Below, in pieces: positions 27,259-36,457 of a stretch of DNA of 64,000 nucleotides. The stretch is from Asticcacaulis tiandongensis (lineage in GTDB: Bacteria; Pseudomonadota; Alphaproteobacteria; Caulobacterales; Caulobacteraceae). Both the position numbers and the translations under genes were made by a program. The stretch lies in NCBI RefSeq assembly GCF_006475605.1, contig NZ_SSBC01000010.1:806001-870000 (forward strand). Direction: 5' to 3'. Positions within the stretch are counted from its first letter, which is position 1. Each line of letters opens with the position of its first letter. The notes below the pieces were generated by a model. It did no database searches. It was not told the DNA's origin and saw only the letters and a list, made by a program, of their open reading frames with translations.

Positions 27259-27684
27259 CTATTGCTGGCGGCGTTGCGGGTTCTGCATCGTGATTTCAAC
27301 GGATTTAATCGTGCCTTTACCGGTAATACGGCTGAATTCACCGATCATCACCGGTTCAAACAAGGCTTCGTCGATCCGGTCACGCTTTTCCCGCGTTGCA
27401 AAAGAATGACGATGCGCCGCGCGTATCAGCGCATCACGCAACATGGGTTCCTGCGTGGTTATTTTCATCTGATCAGCCTTGGGCGTCAGATGTACATCAA
27501 TGCTGACAAACACATAGTTGACGACCCGCCTGTCAAAAACGACCGGCAAGGCGACGGGGGCAAGGCGTACATATTTTTTGTTGCCCGCGCCCTCTTTCTT
27601 CGGAGGGGCTGCGGCATGCGCCCCTAAGGGACACAGGGCAACGAAAGCCATCATCAGGGCACGGCGGTCTATAAATCGGCTCAT
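27259..27684 (-). CDS. Conserved hypothetical secreted protein
   Basis: A 141-residue protein that I do not recognise as a characterised family. It has an N-terminal signal (RRALMMAFVALCPLGAHA, with a twin arginine that might make it a Tat substrate) and a mature domain with VALPVVFDRRVVNYVFVSIDVHL followed by LRDALIRAAHR. That pattern loosely recalls the periplasmic domain of FliL-like proteins, but the similarity is too weak for a call. It is the last gene of the long glyA-to-thiL operon, 31 bases after thiL. Confidence 0.75.
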   Translation of the reverse strand: MSRFIDRRALMMAFVALCPLGAHAAAPPKKEGAGNKKYVRLAPVALPVVFDRRVVNYVFVSIDVHLTPKADQMKITTQEPMLRDALIRAAHRHSFATREKRDRIDEALFEPVMIGEFSRITGKGTIKSVEITMQNPQRRQQ

Positions 27685-27717
27685 GCCGCAAGCTTAGACC
27701 TTAATGGTTGAAAAGCT

Positions 27718-28686
27718 CTAAAGGGGGTGAACAAAACCCATGACATCGGTGTCCACCAGCCGGTTATCCGAATAAAGCCGTACCACAGGCGTCTCGGATT
27801 TTACGCAAGCGCCGATATCGGTAAATCCTGCCGCGCGCAGAACTTCGGCCCCCTTGGTGTTGGCGCTGCACAATATCTGATAGTCGTCACCGCCGCTGAC
27901 CAGATCAAGCGGTGACGCCCCAAGCCGGATAGCCGCCCGGGCCGCCAGCGAGGTCGGCACCCGATTAAGATCGATAGTGATATCCACACCGCTGGCCTTC
28001 GCCAGATGCGCCGCATCCGCCAGAAGCCCGTCGGAAATATCCATCGAGGCATGGGCATGACGTAACACAATATCCGCCAGATCATCGCGTGGTTCCGGCA
28101 ATCGATAGGCCCGCACCAGTTCTTCCTGATCGGCCTCACTCAGTTCATCAAATTCGCCCCTCAGAACACGTAAGCCCAGATGCGCGTCGCCGATATTTCC
28201 TGCCACAAGCAGGTGGTCGCCGTCTTTCACCCCCGCACGTGACAGGGTACGCCCCTTGGGGGCATGGCCAAAGGCGGTAATGGAGAGCAATAATGGCCCG
28301 TCAGTGGCAACCGTATCCCCGCCAAACAGATCAAAATCAAACAGTTCCTGATCGATCTTAAGACCTGAGGCAAACAGGGCCTTGGCCTCATAGGACATCC
28401 CACGTGGCCAGGCGGTCAGAAGCTGATAGCCATAAGGGGCCGCGCCCTTGGCCACCAGATCGGAGATATTGACCCGCAACAGCTTGCGCGCCACCTGATC
28501 CAGCGGATCGGTCGAAAGGAAATGCACGCCCTCAACCATGGCATCGGTGGTGACCACAAGGTCAAACCCTTCGCGCGCACTGAGGACGGCGACATCATCG
28601 ATCAGCCCCCTCGCCTCGGCATTAATGCCCGCCAGAGGTTTAAAGAGCTGATTTATAATACCGAATTCGCTGTGATCGGGTTCCAT
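27718..28686 (-). CDS. thiL: Thiamine-monophosphate kinase
   Basis: About 322 residues. ThiL phosphorylates thiamine monophosphate to the diphosphate cofactor. Motifs of the PurM-like fold are visible: IDDVAVL near the N-terminus, TTDAMVEGVHF, the FGGDTVATDGP loop, and DISDGLLADAAHLA with the SGGDDYQ motif at the C-terminal part. The ATG at 28686 follows GGAGG eight bases before it, so it is preferred over the frame's earlier start at 28740, which would overlap nusB. nusB-thiL linkage is common. Confidence 0.95.
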   Translation of the reverse strand: MEPDHSEFGIINQLFKPLAGINAEARGLIDDVAVLSAREGFDLVVTTDAMVEGVHFLSTDPLDQVARKLLRVNISDLVAKGAAPYGYQLLTAWPRGMSYEAKALFASGLKIDQELFDFDLFGGDTVATDGPLLLSITAFGHAPKGRTLSRAGVKDGDHLLVAGNIGDAHLGLRVLRGEFDELSEADQEELVRAYRLPEPRDDLADIVLRHAHASMDISDGLLADAAHLAKASGVDITIDLNRVPTSLAARAAIRLGASPLDLVSGGDDYQILCSANTKGAEVLRAAGFTDIGACVKSETPVVRLYSDNRLVDTDVMGFVHPL

Positions 28687-28726
28687 AACGACATCCTCCG
28701 ACCTGAACCACACATTCAGATCATGG

Positions 28727-29242
28727 CTACGTACGTACAACCTTGGCTATAGCATCCAATGCGCCGTTGACAAAGGGGGCTTCGTGATCGCCAAAAAAAG
28801 CTTTGGTGATTTCAACATATTCGTTGATTACGACTTCCTTGCCAATGTCGGTGCGGAACTTCAGTTCCCATGTACCGGCGCGCAAAATCGCCCGCACCGT
28901 GGTATCCACCCGCTCAAGCCGCCAGTTGGACGCCAGATGCTCGGAAATCAGACCGTCGATTTCGGTTTGTTCCTTAACAACGCTGCGCAGGCCTTCGGCA
29001 AAGAAGGCCTCATCTGCGGCCCCGAGTGTTTCGCCCTCGATATCGCCATCAAAGCGAAAATCCGAAAATTCGCGGATGACAGACTCAACGCCGGTTCCGG
29101 CCAGTTCCATCTGATACAGCGCCTGCACCAGCACCAGACGCGCCACGGTGCGTGCGCGCTTGTCCTTGAGGCTCAAGTGTTTCTTGTCTGCGGCATTAAG
29201 CTGTTCAATAACCGCCTGAAGACTTTGGGGCGCCTCAGCCAT
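28727..29242 (-). CDS. nusB: Transcription antitermination factor NusB
   Basis: A 171-residue, all-helical protein that joins NusE (S10) in rRNA antitermination. The [21 protein letters not shown] segment and the C-terminal [27 protein letters not shown] block are characteristic. It overlaps ribH by eight bases and precedes thiL by 40. The N-terminal extension of about 25 residues (with [10 protein letters not shown]) is usual in alphaproteobacteria. Co-transcription with riboflavin genes (ribH-nusB) is a common bacterial arrangement. Confidence 0.96.
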   Translation of the reverse strand: MAEAPQSLQAVIEQLNAADKKHLSLKDKRARTVARLVLVQALYQMELAGTGVESVIREFSDFRFDGDIEGETLGAADEAFFAEGLRSVVKEQTEIDGLISEHLASNWRLERVDTTVRAILRAGTWELKFRTDIGKEVVINEYVEITKAFFGDHEAPFVNGALDAIAKVVRT

Positions 29243-29708
29243 GTGCGCCTCCGCTCATCAGGGACTTCTTGAGGCCAATCATATCCAGACACACCTTGGC
29301 GACCGTGCCGCCCTTATCGCCTTCGGAGCGACGCGCCCGCGCCCAGGCCTGCGCCTCATCCTCAACCGTCAGGATACCATAGCCGATGCACAATAGCTGA
29401 CGCACCGACAGATCCATCAGCCCGCGCGCCGATTCATTACAGACATAATCATAGTGCGTGGTTTCACCACGAATAACGCAACCGAGCGCCACATAGCCGT
29501 CATAGGCCCGGCCTGCGGGGCGACGCGAGGCTTCCTCGGCCATGGAAATGGCGGCGGGCACCTCAAAAGCACCGGCAACCGTCACGACATCATAGTCGGC
29601 ACCATAGGCCTCAAGGGCCGCCTTGGCCCCCGACAAAAGTTCATCGGAAATGTCGTTATAAAAACGGCTTTCCACGATCAGAACACGCAAAGGGGTTTCA
29701 ATGGTCAT
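29235..29708 (-). CDS. ribH: 6,7-dimethyl-8-ribityllumazine synthase
   Basis: A 157-residue lumazine synthase that condenses the RibD product with the dihydroxybutanone phosphate made by RibB. Motifs are [13 protein letters not shown] and the catalytic-loop region [18 protein letters not shown], which contains the substrate-binding Arg and the catalytic His. It starts three bases after the ribBX stop and overlaps nusB by eight bases. The family forms pentamers or 60-mer capsids; which form applies cannot be read here. Confidence 0.96.
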   Translation of the reverse strand: MTIETPLRVLIVESRFYNDISDELLSGAKAALEAYGADYDVVTVAGAFEVPAAISMAEEASRRPAGRAYDGYVALGCVIRGETTHYDYVCNESARGLMDLSVRQLLCIGYGILTVEDEAQAWARARRSEGDKGGTVAKVCLDMIGLKKSLMSGGAHG

Positions 29709-29711
29709 GGT

Positions 29712-30863
29712 TTAACCCAAAGCCTTCCAGTCAATAATTTTAAGGCCATACCCTTCAAGAGCGGCCGGACGCGGGTTGGAATCACTGAGCGCGATCATGT
29801 CCCGCACACCAAGATCAAGCAGGATTTGCGCACCAACACCGTAATCGCGCAAGCCCCTTGAGCCTGATCCCTCAGACCCGTCCACGGAAAACCGTGCCGA
29901 CAATACGGTCGGATCAGGGTCACGCAGCATGACCATGACCGCAGGGCCATCATATTCCGCCAGCTTTTCCAATGCTTTTTCGACCCGTCCGGAACGATCC
30001 CCGTTGACGGCCCCCAAGACATCCGAAGCAATATCAAGCTGGTGCATGCGCACCAGTGTCGGCTTGTTCGGGGTCGGCTGATGCTTGACGAGCGCCAGAT
30101 GCTCAGAATTATCAAGGCGGTTACGATAGACAAACAGGCGGAACGTCCCGCCCCAGCGGCTCTCGAAACTGCGCTCAAGCACCCGATCGACAAAGCGTTC
30201 GGTGCGGCGGCGATAGGCGATCAGGTCGGCAATCGTACCAATCTTCAGGCCATGCAGCTGGGCGAACTGAATGAGGTCGGGCAGACGCGCCATCGACCCG
30301 TCATCATTCATGACCTCACAGATAACCCCAGAGGGATAAAGTCCGGCCATGCGCGAAATATCGACGACCGCCTCGGTATGGCCGGCGCGCACCAGCACGC
30401 CGCCGTCACGCGCCACCAGCGGAAACACATGTCCGGGGCTAACGATATCATCGGGGCCTTTGGTCGGATCAATGGCCACAGCCACGGTGTGTGCACGGTC
30501 ATGGGCCGAAATACCGGTCGTAATGCCTTCCTTCGCCTCAATCGCCACCGTAAAGGCCGTGCCGTTACGCGCCCCGTTTTCCGCAGCCATCGGCGGCAGA
30601 CGCAGGGTTCTGGCCCGCTCACCCGTCAGGGCCAGACAGATCAGGCCGCGCCCGAAGCGGGCCATGAAATTGACCACGGCAGGCGTGGCCATCTGGGCGG
30701 GAATACAGATATCCCCTTCGTTTTCACGATCTTCGGCATCTACCAGAATATAGGGACGTCCGTTGCGCGCGTCTTCAAGAATATCTTCAATCGCCGAAAT
30801 GGGATTTTCGGGATCAAACGACACCTCGCCGGTGGTCAATGGGGGAAAGCTCATAGTACTCAT
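29712..30863 (-). CDS. ribBX: RibBX: DHBP synthase fused to a degenerate GTP cyclohydrolase II-like domain
   Basis: A 383-residue two-domain protein. Residues 25-225 are 3,4-dihydroxy-2-butanone 4-phosphate synthase, with VDAEDRENEGD at about 41-51, the RAGHTEAVVDISRMAGL block, and conserved acidic residues. Residues 235-383 resemble GTP cyclohydrolase II. The zinc site that should read SECLTGDVFGSLRCDCG reads HQLDIASDVLGAVNGDRSG (about 270-288), so all three zinc cysteines are missing. Such RibBX proteins occur in proteobacteria and lack cyclohydrolase activity. A true RibA must be encoded outside the window. Confidence 0.92.
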   Translation of the reverse strand: MSTMSFPPLTTGEVSFDPENPISAIEDILEDARNGRPYILVDAEDRENEGDICIPAQMATPAVVNFMARFGRGLICLALTGERARTLRLPPMAAENGARNGTAFTVAIEAKEGITTGISAHDRAHTVAVAIDPTKGPDDIVSPGHVFPLVARDGGVLVRAGHTEAVVDISRMAGLYPSGVICEVMNDDGSMARLPDLIQFAQLHGLKIGTIADLIAYRRRTERFVDRVLERSFESRWGGTFRLFVYRNRLDNSEHLALVKHQPTPNKPTLVRMHQLDIASDVLGAVNGDRSGRVEKALEKLAEYDGPAVMVMLRDPDPTVLSARFSVDGSEGSGSRGLRDYGVGAQILLDLGVRDMIALSDSNPRPAALEGYGLKIIDWKALG

Positions 30864-30899
30864 ATCTCCGGAGCGCCCAAAATGCGTGAACGCATAGGA

Positions 30900-31490
30900 T
30901 CAGGCCGTTTCGCGCCATCTGGCGGCATAACGCGCCATCAGATCAATCTCAAGGTTTAGTTTACCGCCCTCGCGCATTTGTCCCAGTGTCGTATAGGCCC
31001 AGGTATGCGGAATGATGTTGACGCCAAACACATCATCCTCAACTTCGTTGACTGTCAGGGATATGCCATCCAGCGTCACAGAGCCTTTGGGGGCAATATA
31101 ACGATGCAAGGGCTTCGGCGCACGTATCTTAAGGCGATGGCTGTCACCATCAACCGTAATCGACACAAGTTCCGCCACGCCATCCACATGACCGGCGACC
31201 ACATGCCCGCCCAGTTCGTCACCGATTTTCAGGGCGCGTTCCAGATTAACCCTATGGCCGACCTTCCAGCTATCGAGCGTCGTGAGTGATAATGTCTCGT
31301 GCGACAGCTCAACCGCATAGCGGCTATTGCCCTTTTCGACCACCGTCAGGCAGCACCCGGCATGGGCAATGGACGCCCCAATATCGATGCTGCTCAGATC
31401 ATAGGCGCTTTTGACTTCAAAGCGTGCGCCACCGGAATGGCGTACAATAGAAACGACCTCGCCTACATCCGTGATTATGCCGGTAAACAT
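30900..31490 (-). CDS. ribE: Riboflavin synthase (alpha subunit)
   Basis: A 196-residue dismutase that converts two lumazines to riboflavin. It has two lumazine-binding halves: MFTGIITDVGEV with SIAHAGCCLTVV in the first, and GHVVAGHVDGVAELVS then KGSVTLDGISLTVNEV in the second. The N-terminal MFTGI of the family is intact. It begins directly after the ribD stop (no gap) and ends 36 bases before ribBX. Length is at the short end of the normal range. Confidence 0.96.
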   Translation of the reverse strand: MFTGIITDVGEVVSIVRHSGGARFEVKSAYDLSSIDIGASIAHAGCCLTVVEKGNSRYAVELSHETLSLTTLDSWKVGHRVNLERALKIGDELGGHVVAGHVDGVAELVSITVDGDSHRLKIRAPKPLHRYIAPKGSVTLDGISLTVNEVEDDVFGVNIIPHTWAYTTLGQMREGGKLNLEIDLMARYAARWRETA

Positions 31491-32153
31491 CTACTCTTCC
31501 CGCTCATAGCTTTCCCACAGGTCATTGCCGACGGCCTGAAGCCCTACACGTGTGAAACGAAACACATCGGCAATCGCCGCAATATCCAGAAAACCGAACA
31601 CAGCGCGCCCGTCCCCTCCTAAGATAGAGGGGGCGCGGAACCATTCAAGACGATCCACGCAGTCAGCCTTGACAAAAGCCGTGGCGACCACCGCCCCGCC
31701 TTCAACAAACAGACGTTCAATACCGTTCTGCCACAGGGCATCAAGCGCCGCCATCAGGTCGGCCCGCTGGTGATGAGAGGCTACCTTGATCTGACGCACA
31801 CCGGCCGCCAGTATTTCAGGCGCCAGATCATGGGTCGTAATCACCCAGGTCGGAATAACCCGTGCCGTCTGCACCAACTTGGAAGACAGGGGCAGACGCC
31901 CTTTGGAATCAAGAATAACCCGCGTCGGCTGATAGCCCTCATAGCCCGCCAGACGCACCGTCAGTTCAGGATCATCCTTAAGGGCGGTTTCAATACCCAC
32001 CAGAACCGCATCATGATTGGCGCGTAATTCATGCACGCAGCGCCGCGCCTCTTCGCCGGTAATCCAGCGGCTGTCGCCCGTGTGGGTCGCAATACGTCCG
32101 TCAAGCGTCGTCGCCAGTTTCAGCGTGACAAAGGGGCGGTTCAGAGCCTCCAC
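31491..32153 (-). CDS. ribD: Riboflavin biosynthesis RibD, reductase domain only
   Basis: A 220-residue protein matching only the C-terminal NADPH-dependent reductase half of RibD. Key segments are RPFVTLKLATTLDGRIATHTGDSRWITG and LFVEGGAVVATAF. The usual N-terminal zinc deaminase domain (with HAE and PCxxxxxxxxC motifs) is absent. The upstream DNA is the complete nrdR gene, whose TAG ends three bases before this gene's GTG start. A separate deaminase must exist elsewhere for the pathway to work. Coupled to ribE with no gap. Confidence 0.88.
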   Translation of the reverse strand: MEALNRPFVTLKLATTLDGRIATHTGDSRWITGEEARRCVHELRANHDAVLVGIETALKDDPELTVRLAGYEGYQPTRVILDSKGRLPLSSKLVQTARVIPTWVITTHDLAPEILAAGVRQIKVASHHQRADLMAALDALWQNGIERLFVEGGAVVATAFVKADCVDRLEWFRAPSILGGDGRAVFGFLDIAAIADVFRFTRVGLQAVGNDLWESYEREE

Positions 32154-32156
32154 CGC

Positions 32157-32684
32157 CTATGCATCATCCGTGGGCGACAGATCCTGCTCGCCTAAGCCGC
32201 GTTTGATCTGGGACGGCCCGTCCGGCGTCTCATTATCGAAGCCTTCGTGGCTAAGGAAATCGGCAAAATCCGAGGTCTGACGGAAGTCGCGATAGACCGA
32301 AGCATAGCGCACATAGGCCACCTCATCGAGGCTGCGCAAGGCTTTCATAATCAGTTCGCCGACCACTTCGGAACCGATATCGGTCTCACCGAGGCTCTCA
32401 AGCTGGCGGACAATGCCCGACACCATGCGGTCGACGCGCTCCTGCTCCACCGGACGCTTGCGCGTAGCGATGGCAATGGAGCGTTCCAGTTTTTCACGGT
32501 CAAAGGGCGTGCGGCGGCCTGAGCGCTTGACGATCATCAGCTCACGCAGTTGCACGCGCTCAAACGTCGTAAAGCGTCCGGCACATTCCGGGCAGGAACG
32601 GCGGCGGCGAATGGCTGCCCCATCCTCGGAGGGACGGGAATCCTTGACCTGAGATTCAGGATGTCCGCAGAAAGGGCAGCGCAT
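32157..32684 (-). CDS. nrdR: Transcriptional repressor NrdR
   Basis: A 175-residue repressor of ribonucleotide reductase genes that senses ATP/dATP through its ATP-cone. The N-terminal zinc ribbon is intact (Cys3, Cys6, Cys31, Cys34; [11 protein letters not shown] and [14 protein letters not shown]). The ATP-cone follows with [19 protein letters not shown]. The C-terminal tail is longer than usual and acidic. It lies 12 bases after glyA and 3 bases before ribD. An NrdR-box-like palindrome stands in front of glyA, so the repressor may regulate its own operon. Confidence 0.96.
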   Translation of the reverse strand: MRCPFCGHPESQVKDSRPSEDGAAIRRRRSCPECAGRFTTFERVQLRELMIVKRSGRRTPFDREKLERSIAIATRKRPVEQERVDRMVSGIVRQLESLGETDIGSEVVGELIMKALRSLDEVAYVRYASVYRDFRQTSDFADFLSHEGFDNETPDGPSQIKRGLGEQDLSPTDDA

Positions 32685-32696
32685 CAGTTTTTACCT

Positions 32697-33989
32697 TTAG
32701 CTATAGATCGGGAAACGCGCGGTCAGGGCCTTTACCTTTTCACGTACCGTTGCGACAACGGCTTCATCCGGCTGACCGGAGTTGGAGGCCATGCTGTCCA
32801 CGACATCGGCAATCAGATTACCAATGGTGCGGAACTCGTCTTCACGGAAGCCACGCGTTGTGCCCGCAGGCGTCCCAAGACGCACACCTGAGGTGATGGT
32901 GAAGGGTTGCGGGTCAAACGGAATACCGTTCTTGTTGCAGGTGATGAAGGCATGCTCAAGGGCCGCTTCGGTCGCCTTGCCGGTCTGACCCTTCGGGCGC
33001 AGATCAACCGACAGGACGTGGCTGTCGGTGCCGCCGGAAACAACCCCCAGACCGCGTTCGATCAGGGTTTCGGCCAGTGCACGGGCATTGGCCACGACCT
33101 GAGCGGCATATTGCTTGAATTCCGGCTGAAGCGCCTCACCGAAGGCCACGGCCTTACCGGCGATGACGTGCATCAGGGGCCCACCCTGAAGGCCGGGGAA
33201 TACCGCCGAGTTGATCTTCTTGCCCAGTGCTTCGTCGTTGGACAGGATCAGGCCGCCACGCGGGCCACGCAGGGTTTTATGGGTCGTCGTTGTCACCACG
33301 TGGGCGTGCGGCAGCGGATCAGGATACTGACCACCGGCCACCAGACCGGCATAGTGGGCCATATCCACAAACAGATAGGCCCCGACGCTGTCGGCGATTT
33401 CGCGGAAACGCTTGAAGTCAATGTGACGGCTGTAGTTCGAGGCACCGGCGATGATCAGCTTCGGCTTGTGTTCCTTGGCCAGAGCTTCGACCTGATCATA
33501 GTCGATCAGGTGGTTGTCTTCGCGCACACCATAGGGAACAACATTGAACCACTTGCCCGACTGGTTGGCGGGCGAACCGTGCGTCAGGTGACCGCCACAG
33601 GCCAGATCCATGCCCATATAGGTGTCGCCCGGTTGCAGCAGCGTGAAGAACACCGCCTGATTGGCATTGGCCCCAGAGTGCGGCTGCACATTGGCATAGG
33701 CACAGTTAAACAGCTTTTTGGCGCGTTCAATAGCCAGACGCTCAACCTCATCGACATACTCACAACCGCCATAGTAACGGCGTGACGGATAGCCTTCGGC
33801 ATATTTGTTGGTAAGCACCGAACCTTGCGCCTCAAGGACGGCTTTCGAGACGATATTTTCAGAGGCGATCAGCTCAATCTGATCCTTCTGACGCGTCAGT
33901 TCGCCCGTAATCGCCGCCAGAACATCGGCATCGGCAGTCGCCAGATCATTGCTGAAATAACCTTTGGGGACAAAACTAGTCACGGGCAT
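32697..33989 (-). CDS. glyA: Serine hydroxymethyltransferase
   Basis: A 430-residue PLP enzyme that converts serine and tetrahydrofolate to glycine and methylene-THF. The PLP lysine lies in [16 protein letters not shown]. Conserved segments include [11 protein letters not shown] and [10 protein letters not shown]. Length is normal. It is the first gene of the long operon glyA-nrdR-ribD-ribE-ribBX-ribH-nusB-thiL-hypothetical. A 20-base perfect palindrome sits 23-42 bases before the start codon. Confidence 0.97.
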   Translation of the reverse strand: MPVTSFVPKGYFSNDLATADADVLAAITGELTRQKDQIELIASENIVSKAVLEAQGSVLTNKYAEGYPSRRYYGGCEYVDEVERLAIERAKKLFNCAYANVQPHSGANANQAVFFTLLQPGDTYMGMDLACGGHLTHGSPANQSGKWFNVVPYGVREDNHLIDYDQVEALAKEHKPKLIIAGASNYSRHIDFKRFREIADSVGAYLFVDMAHYAGLVAGGQYPDPLPHAHVVTTTTHKTLRGPRGGLILSNDEALGKKINSAVFPGLQGGPLMHVIAGKAVAFGEALQPEFKQYAAQVVANARALAETLIERGLGVVSGGTDSHVLSVDLRPKGQTGKATEAALEHAFITCNKNGIPFDPQPFTITSGVRLGTPAGTTRGFREDEFRTIGNLIADVVDSMASNSGQPDEAVVATVREKVKALTARFPIYS

Positions 33990-34011
33990 AATCCTGTATG
34001 TTAGGGTGTGG

Positions 34012-34031
34012 CAACGCTATATATAGCGTTG
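34012..34031. promoter_or_regulatory. 20-bp palindrome upstream of glyA-nrdR, NrdR-box-like
   Basis: CAACGCTATATATAGCGTTG is a perfect palindrome. Its core CTATATATAG fits the NrdR-box core CWATATaTWG, though the flanks differ from the usual ACA/TGT. A second weaker palindrome (GTATAG-C-CTATAC at 34052-34064) lies about 37 bases away, not at the 31-32 base centre spacing typical of NrdR box pairs. It overlaps the likely glyA promoter. Confidence 0.5.
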
Positions 34032-34095
34032 GTAACGCGAAATTGCGGCCTGTATAGCCTATACGCGCACGATTCCAAGCCTAATTTTCAGCCCC

Positions 34096-34290
34096 TCAGG
34101 CCCAATATCCGGTGCGCGGCGGCTTAAGTGTCTGAAGCTTGTTTTTCAGTTTCTGTATCGCCAGATTTTTGACCGACACCGGATCATTGGCAGGCCCCAT
34201 GGCGCTGACCTCCTCACCGGTTTCAGCGTCAACCGCGATCACCTTCAGGTAGGCGCCGTTACGATGATATTCGAGCAATATTTCGGACAT
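34096..34290 (-). CDS. Small conserved protein of the DUF6898 type
   Basis: A 64-residue protein with no known function. The N-terminal half (EILLEYHRNGAYLKVIAVDAETGEEVS) is a small beta-rich pattern, and the C-terminal half is a basic helix (NLAIQKLKNKLQTL) ending GYWA. It resembles short alphaproteobacterial proteins grouped as DUF6898, recalled from memory. It is 16 bases downstream of the lipoprotein gene and upstream of glyA, so may share a transcript with the former. Confidence 0.7.
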   Translation of the reverse strand: MSEILLEYHRNGAYLKVIAVDAETGEEVSAMGPANDPVSVKNLAIQKLKNKLQTLKPPRTGYWA

Positions 34291-34306
34291 CGGAGCAACC
34301 GTTCAA

Positions 34307-34726
34307 TTAACAGCGATGACGCCTGAAAGCGGCCCCATCGTCCAGCAGCATGTCAATATATTGCCCGTCAGCGGATTTTACAAACCGGAAACTGTCTTTC
34401 CAGACCTCTCCCTCCCCCGTCATCTCCGCCTCTATGGTGATCTGATCCCCCTGTCCGGTCGCACGGATGACCCGCCCCGAACTTTCCCAGAAGATGAGCC
34501 TGTCACCCTCAATCACCAGACGGCTTTCACCTGTTTCACAGTCTGATTTACCGGCAGCCCACAGACCACGCCATTCCGCAGGGACGGATTCAGTCCGCCA
34601 TACGGCCTCGGCCACCTGAGACGCGTCAGGCACCGCCACGCTGCTGACCACCGTTTCCGTATCATCGCGCGGCGAACAGGCGCACATTAATGACGATAAC
34701 ACGCCCATAAGCATCAAGGCCCGCAT
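34307..34726 (-). CDS. Hypothetical lipoprotein
   Basis: A 139-residue protein I do not recognise. The N-terminus is a lipoprotein signal (LMCAC, Cys about 17). The mature part contains the pattern EWRGLWAAGKSDCETG followed by LVIEGDRLIFWESSGRV, a small beta-rich domain, and ends in Cys (RRHRC). It is the type of protein seen as 'hypothetical' next to other small genes; no catalytic residues stand out. Its stop lies 16 bases before the DUF6898-type gene, and hemA element B lies upstream of it. Confidence 0.7.
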   Translation of the reverse strand: MRALMLMGVLSSLMCACSPRDDTETVVSSVAVPDASQVAEAVWRTESVPAEWRGLWAAGKSDCETGESRLVIEGDRLIFWESSGRVIRATGQGDQITIEAEMTGEGEVWKDSFRFVKSADGQYIDMLLDDGAAFRRHRC

Positions 34727-34797
34727 AGCAAAACTCCGGCAAACGACAGGTCATGTCATTTACCGGAGTCAGAAACAAAAAATCTATCGGTTGTTTA

Positions 34798-34940
34798 AGA
34801 GAGTGTTTCAAAAGTTTGGAGTCTGTGACTAAAAGGCGTTTCTTCGAGAACCGAAGCGCAGCGTACTTGAGTACGTGAGCATCGGAAGCGCAGAAGATGC
34901 GTCTTTGCAGGCCAGAAAACGATCTTTTGAAATAGTCTCT
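34798..34940. repeat. Inverted-repeat-bounded element, copy B (3' end of hemA)
   Basis: Arms at 34798-34814 and 34924-34940 form an imperfect inverted repeat (15 of 17 pairs, core TTTCAAAAG/CTTTTGAAA). The right arm covers two bases of the hemA stop. The interior shares a core with copy A at hppA, including GTACTTGAGTACGTGAGCA here and CGCAGAAGATG and TTTGCAG. Minus-strand transcription of hemA would run through the whole element. Confidence 0.6.
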
Positions 34941-36162
34941 AGGCCACCGCAGGCATACGCGCCACATTACAATGGGCCCACAGCTTGTCCATAGCCTCAA
35001 CCAGCGCATCCATCATCGCATCGTCATGATCAGGCGACGGCGTAAAGCGCAAACGCTCGGTGCCCTTAGGCACGGTCGGATAGTTGATCGGCTGAACATA
35101 GATACCAAAATCATTGAGTAGCATGTCCGAGATCATCTTGCAGTGCTTGGCGTCACCGACCAGCACCGGCACGATGTGCGACACCGACGGCAGAACCGGA
35201 ATGCCGCATTCACGGAAGCGACGCATCAATGTCTGGGCGCGTTCCTGATGGGCAACGCGGCGCTCATTATGTTCTTTCAGGTAACGCACCGACGCCGTGG
35301 CACCGGCCATGACCGTAGGCGGCAGAGAGGTCGTAAAGATGAAACCCGGTGCCCACAGACGCATGGCGTCAACAAAGGCCGCTGAACCGGCAACATAGCC
35401 GCCCATCATGCCAAACGCCTTACCCAATGTGCCTTCGATAATGTCGATCTGATCCATGACGCCGTCGCGCTCGGCCACACCGGCCCCGCGTTCACCATAA
35501 AGGCCCACCGCATGCACTTCGTCGATATAGGTCAGGGCGCTATATTTCTTCGCCAGCGCAATCGTACCGGCAATGTCCGAAATGTCGCCATCCATCGAAT
35601 AGACCGACTCAAAGGCAATCAGCTTGGGCGCATTGACCGGAGCCGCCTTAAGCAGTTCCTCAAGATGTTCCAGATCGTTATGACGATAGACGTGCTTTTG
35701 TCCGCCGCCGTTACGGATGCCGGTAATCATCGAATTGTGGTTGAAGGCATCCGAAAAGATGATCAGCCCCGGCAGAACCTTATAGAGCGTCGAAAGGGTC
35801 GCATCATTGGCCACATAGCCCGAGGTGAAGACCAACGCGGCCTCCTTGCCATGCAGGTCGGCCAGTTCGGCCTCAAGTTCATTGTGATACCAGGTGGTGC
35901 CTGAAATATTACGCGTTCCGCCGGAACCCGAACCGGTTTCATCAATGGCTGTGTGCATGGCCTCAAGGACGACAGGGTTTTGCCCCTGCCCCAGATAGTC
36001 ATTGGAACACCAGACAACCACGTCCTGCTCCGTGCCGTCTTCCTTTGCCCATGTGGCGCGCGGGAAATCACCGTTTTTGCGCTTGAGGTTGGCAAAAACG
36101 CGGTAACGGCCTTCGGAACGAACCGTATCAACAGCGGCCTGAAAGGCGGCAGAGTAATCCAT
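34939..36162 (-). CDS. hemA: 5-aminolevulinate synthase
   Basis: A 407-residue PLP enzyme that makes 5-aminolevulinate from glycine and succinyl-CoA, the first step of the C4 (Shemin) haem route of alphaproteobacteria. The PLP lysine is in EGTLGKAFG. Conserved segments include [34 protein letters not shown] and [11 protein letters not shown]. Length is normal. hemB, the next enzyme, lies 2.75 kb away in the opposite direction. The inverted-repeat element B begins at its stop codon. Confidence 0.97.
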   Translation of the reverse strand: MDYSAAFQAAVDTVRSEGRYRVFANLKRKNGDFPRATWAKEDGTEQDVVVWCSNDYLGQGQNPVVLEAMHTAIDETGSGSGGTRNISGTTWYHNELEAELADLHGKEAALVFTSGYVANDATLSTLYKVLPGLIIFSDAFNHNSMITGIRNGGGQKHVYRHNDLEHLEELLKAAPVNAPKLIAFESVYSMDGDISDIAGTIALAKKYSALTYIDEVHAVGLYGERGAGVAERDGVMDQIDIIEGTLGKAFGMMGGYVAGSAAFVDAMRLWAPGFIFTTSLPPTVMAGATASVRYLKEHNERRVAHQERAQTLMRRFRECGIPVLPSVSHIVPVLVGDAKHCKMISDMLLNDFGIYVQPINYPTVPKGTERLRFTPSPDHDDAMMDALVEAMDKLWAHCNVARMPAVA

Positions 36163-36457
36163 TTGCGATCTATACCCGCGGGCGTTTTCACGTCCACAGG
36201 CCCTCGGTACATCGTTATCGGGCTTATAGCCCGTGATCTTTAAGGTCAGGATATAGGCTTTTATCCCTACCTTGAACAGGGCTTATGCCATAAACAAACG
36301 CCTTTCGCCTGTTTTTTCTGTCGCTGAACCGTGCGCATAATGACGCAGGCAAACCCTTAATTTAGCTCATGCAAATCATTCTGAATTTGCTCCGCAACAG
36401 ATTGCAAGCCTGTCGCCCGGACGGTAAAAGCCGCTCCATAATAACCGGAAACGCTTC

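Noticed and set aside
30864-30899. FMN riboswitch in the ribE-ribBX gap or before ribD
   Set aside because: The gaps are 0-36 bases, far too short for the RFN element, and no RFN-like conserved segments are visible.
32907-33785. A 292-codon plus-strand frame antisense to glyA
   Set aside because: Shadow of glyA; no coherent domain.
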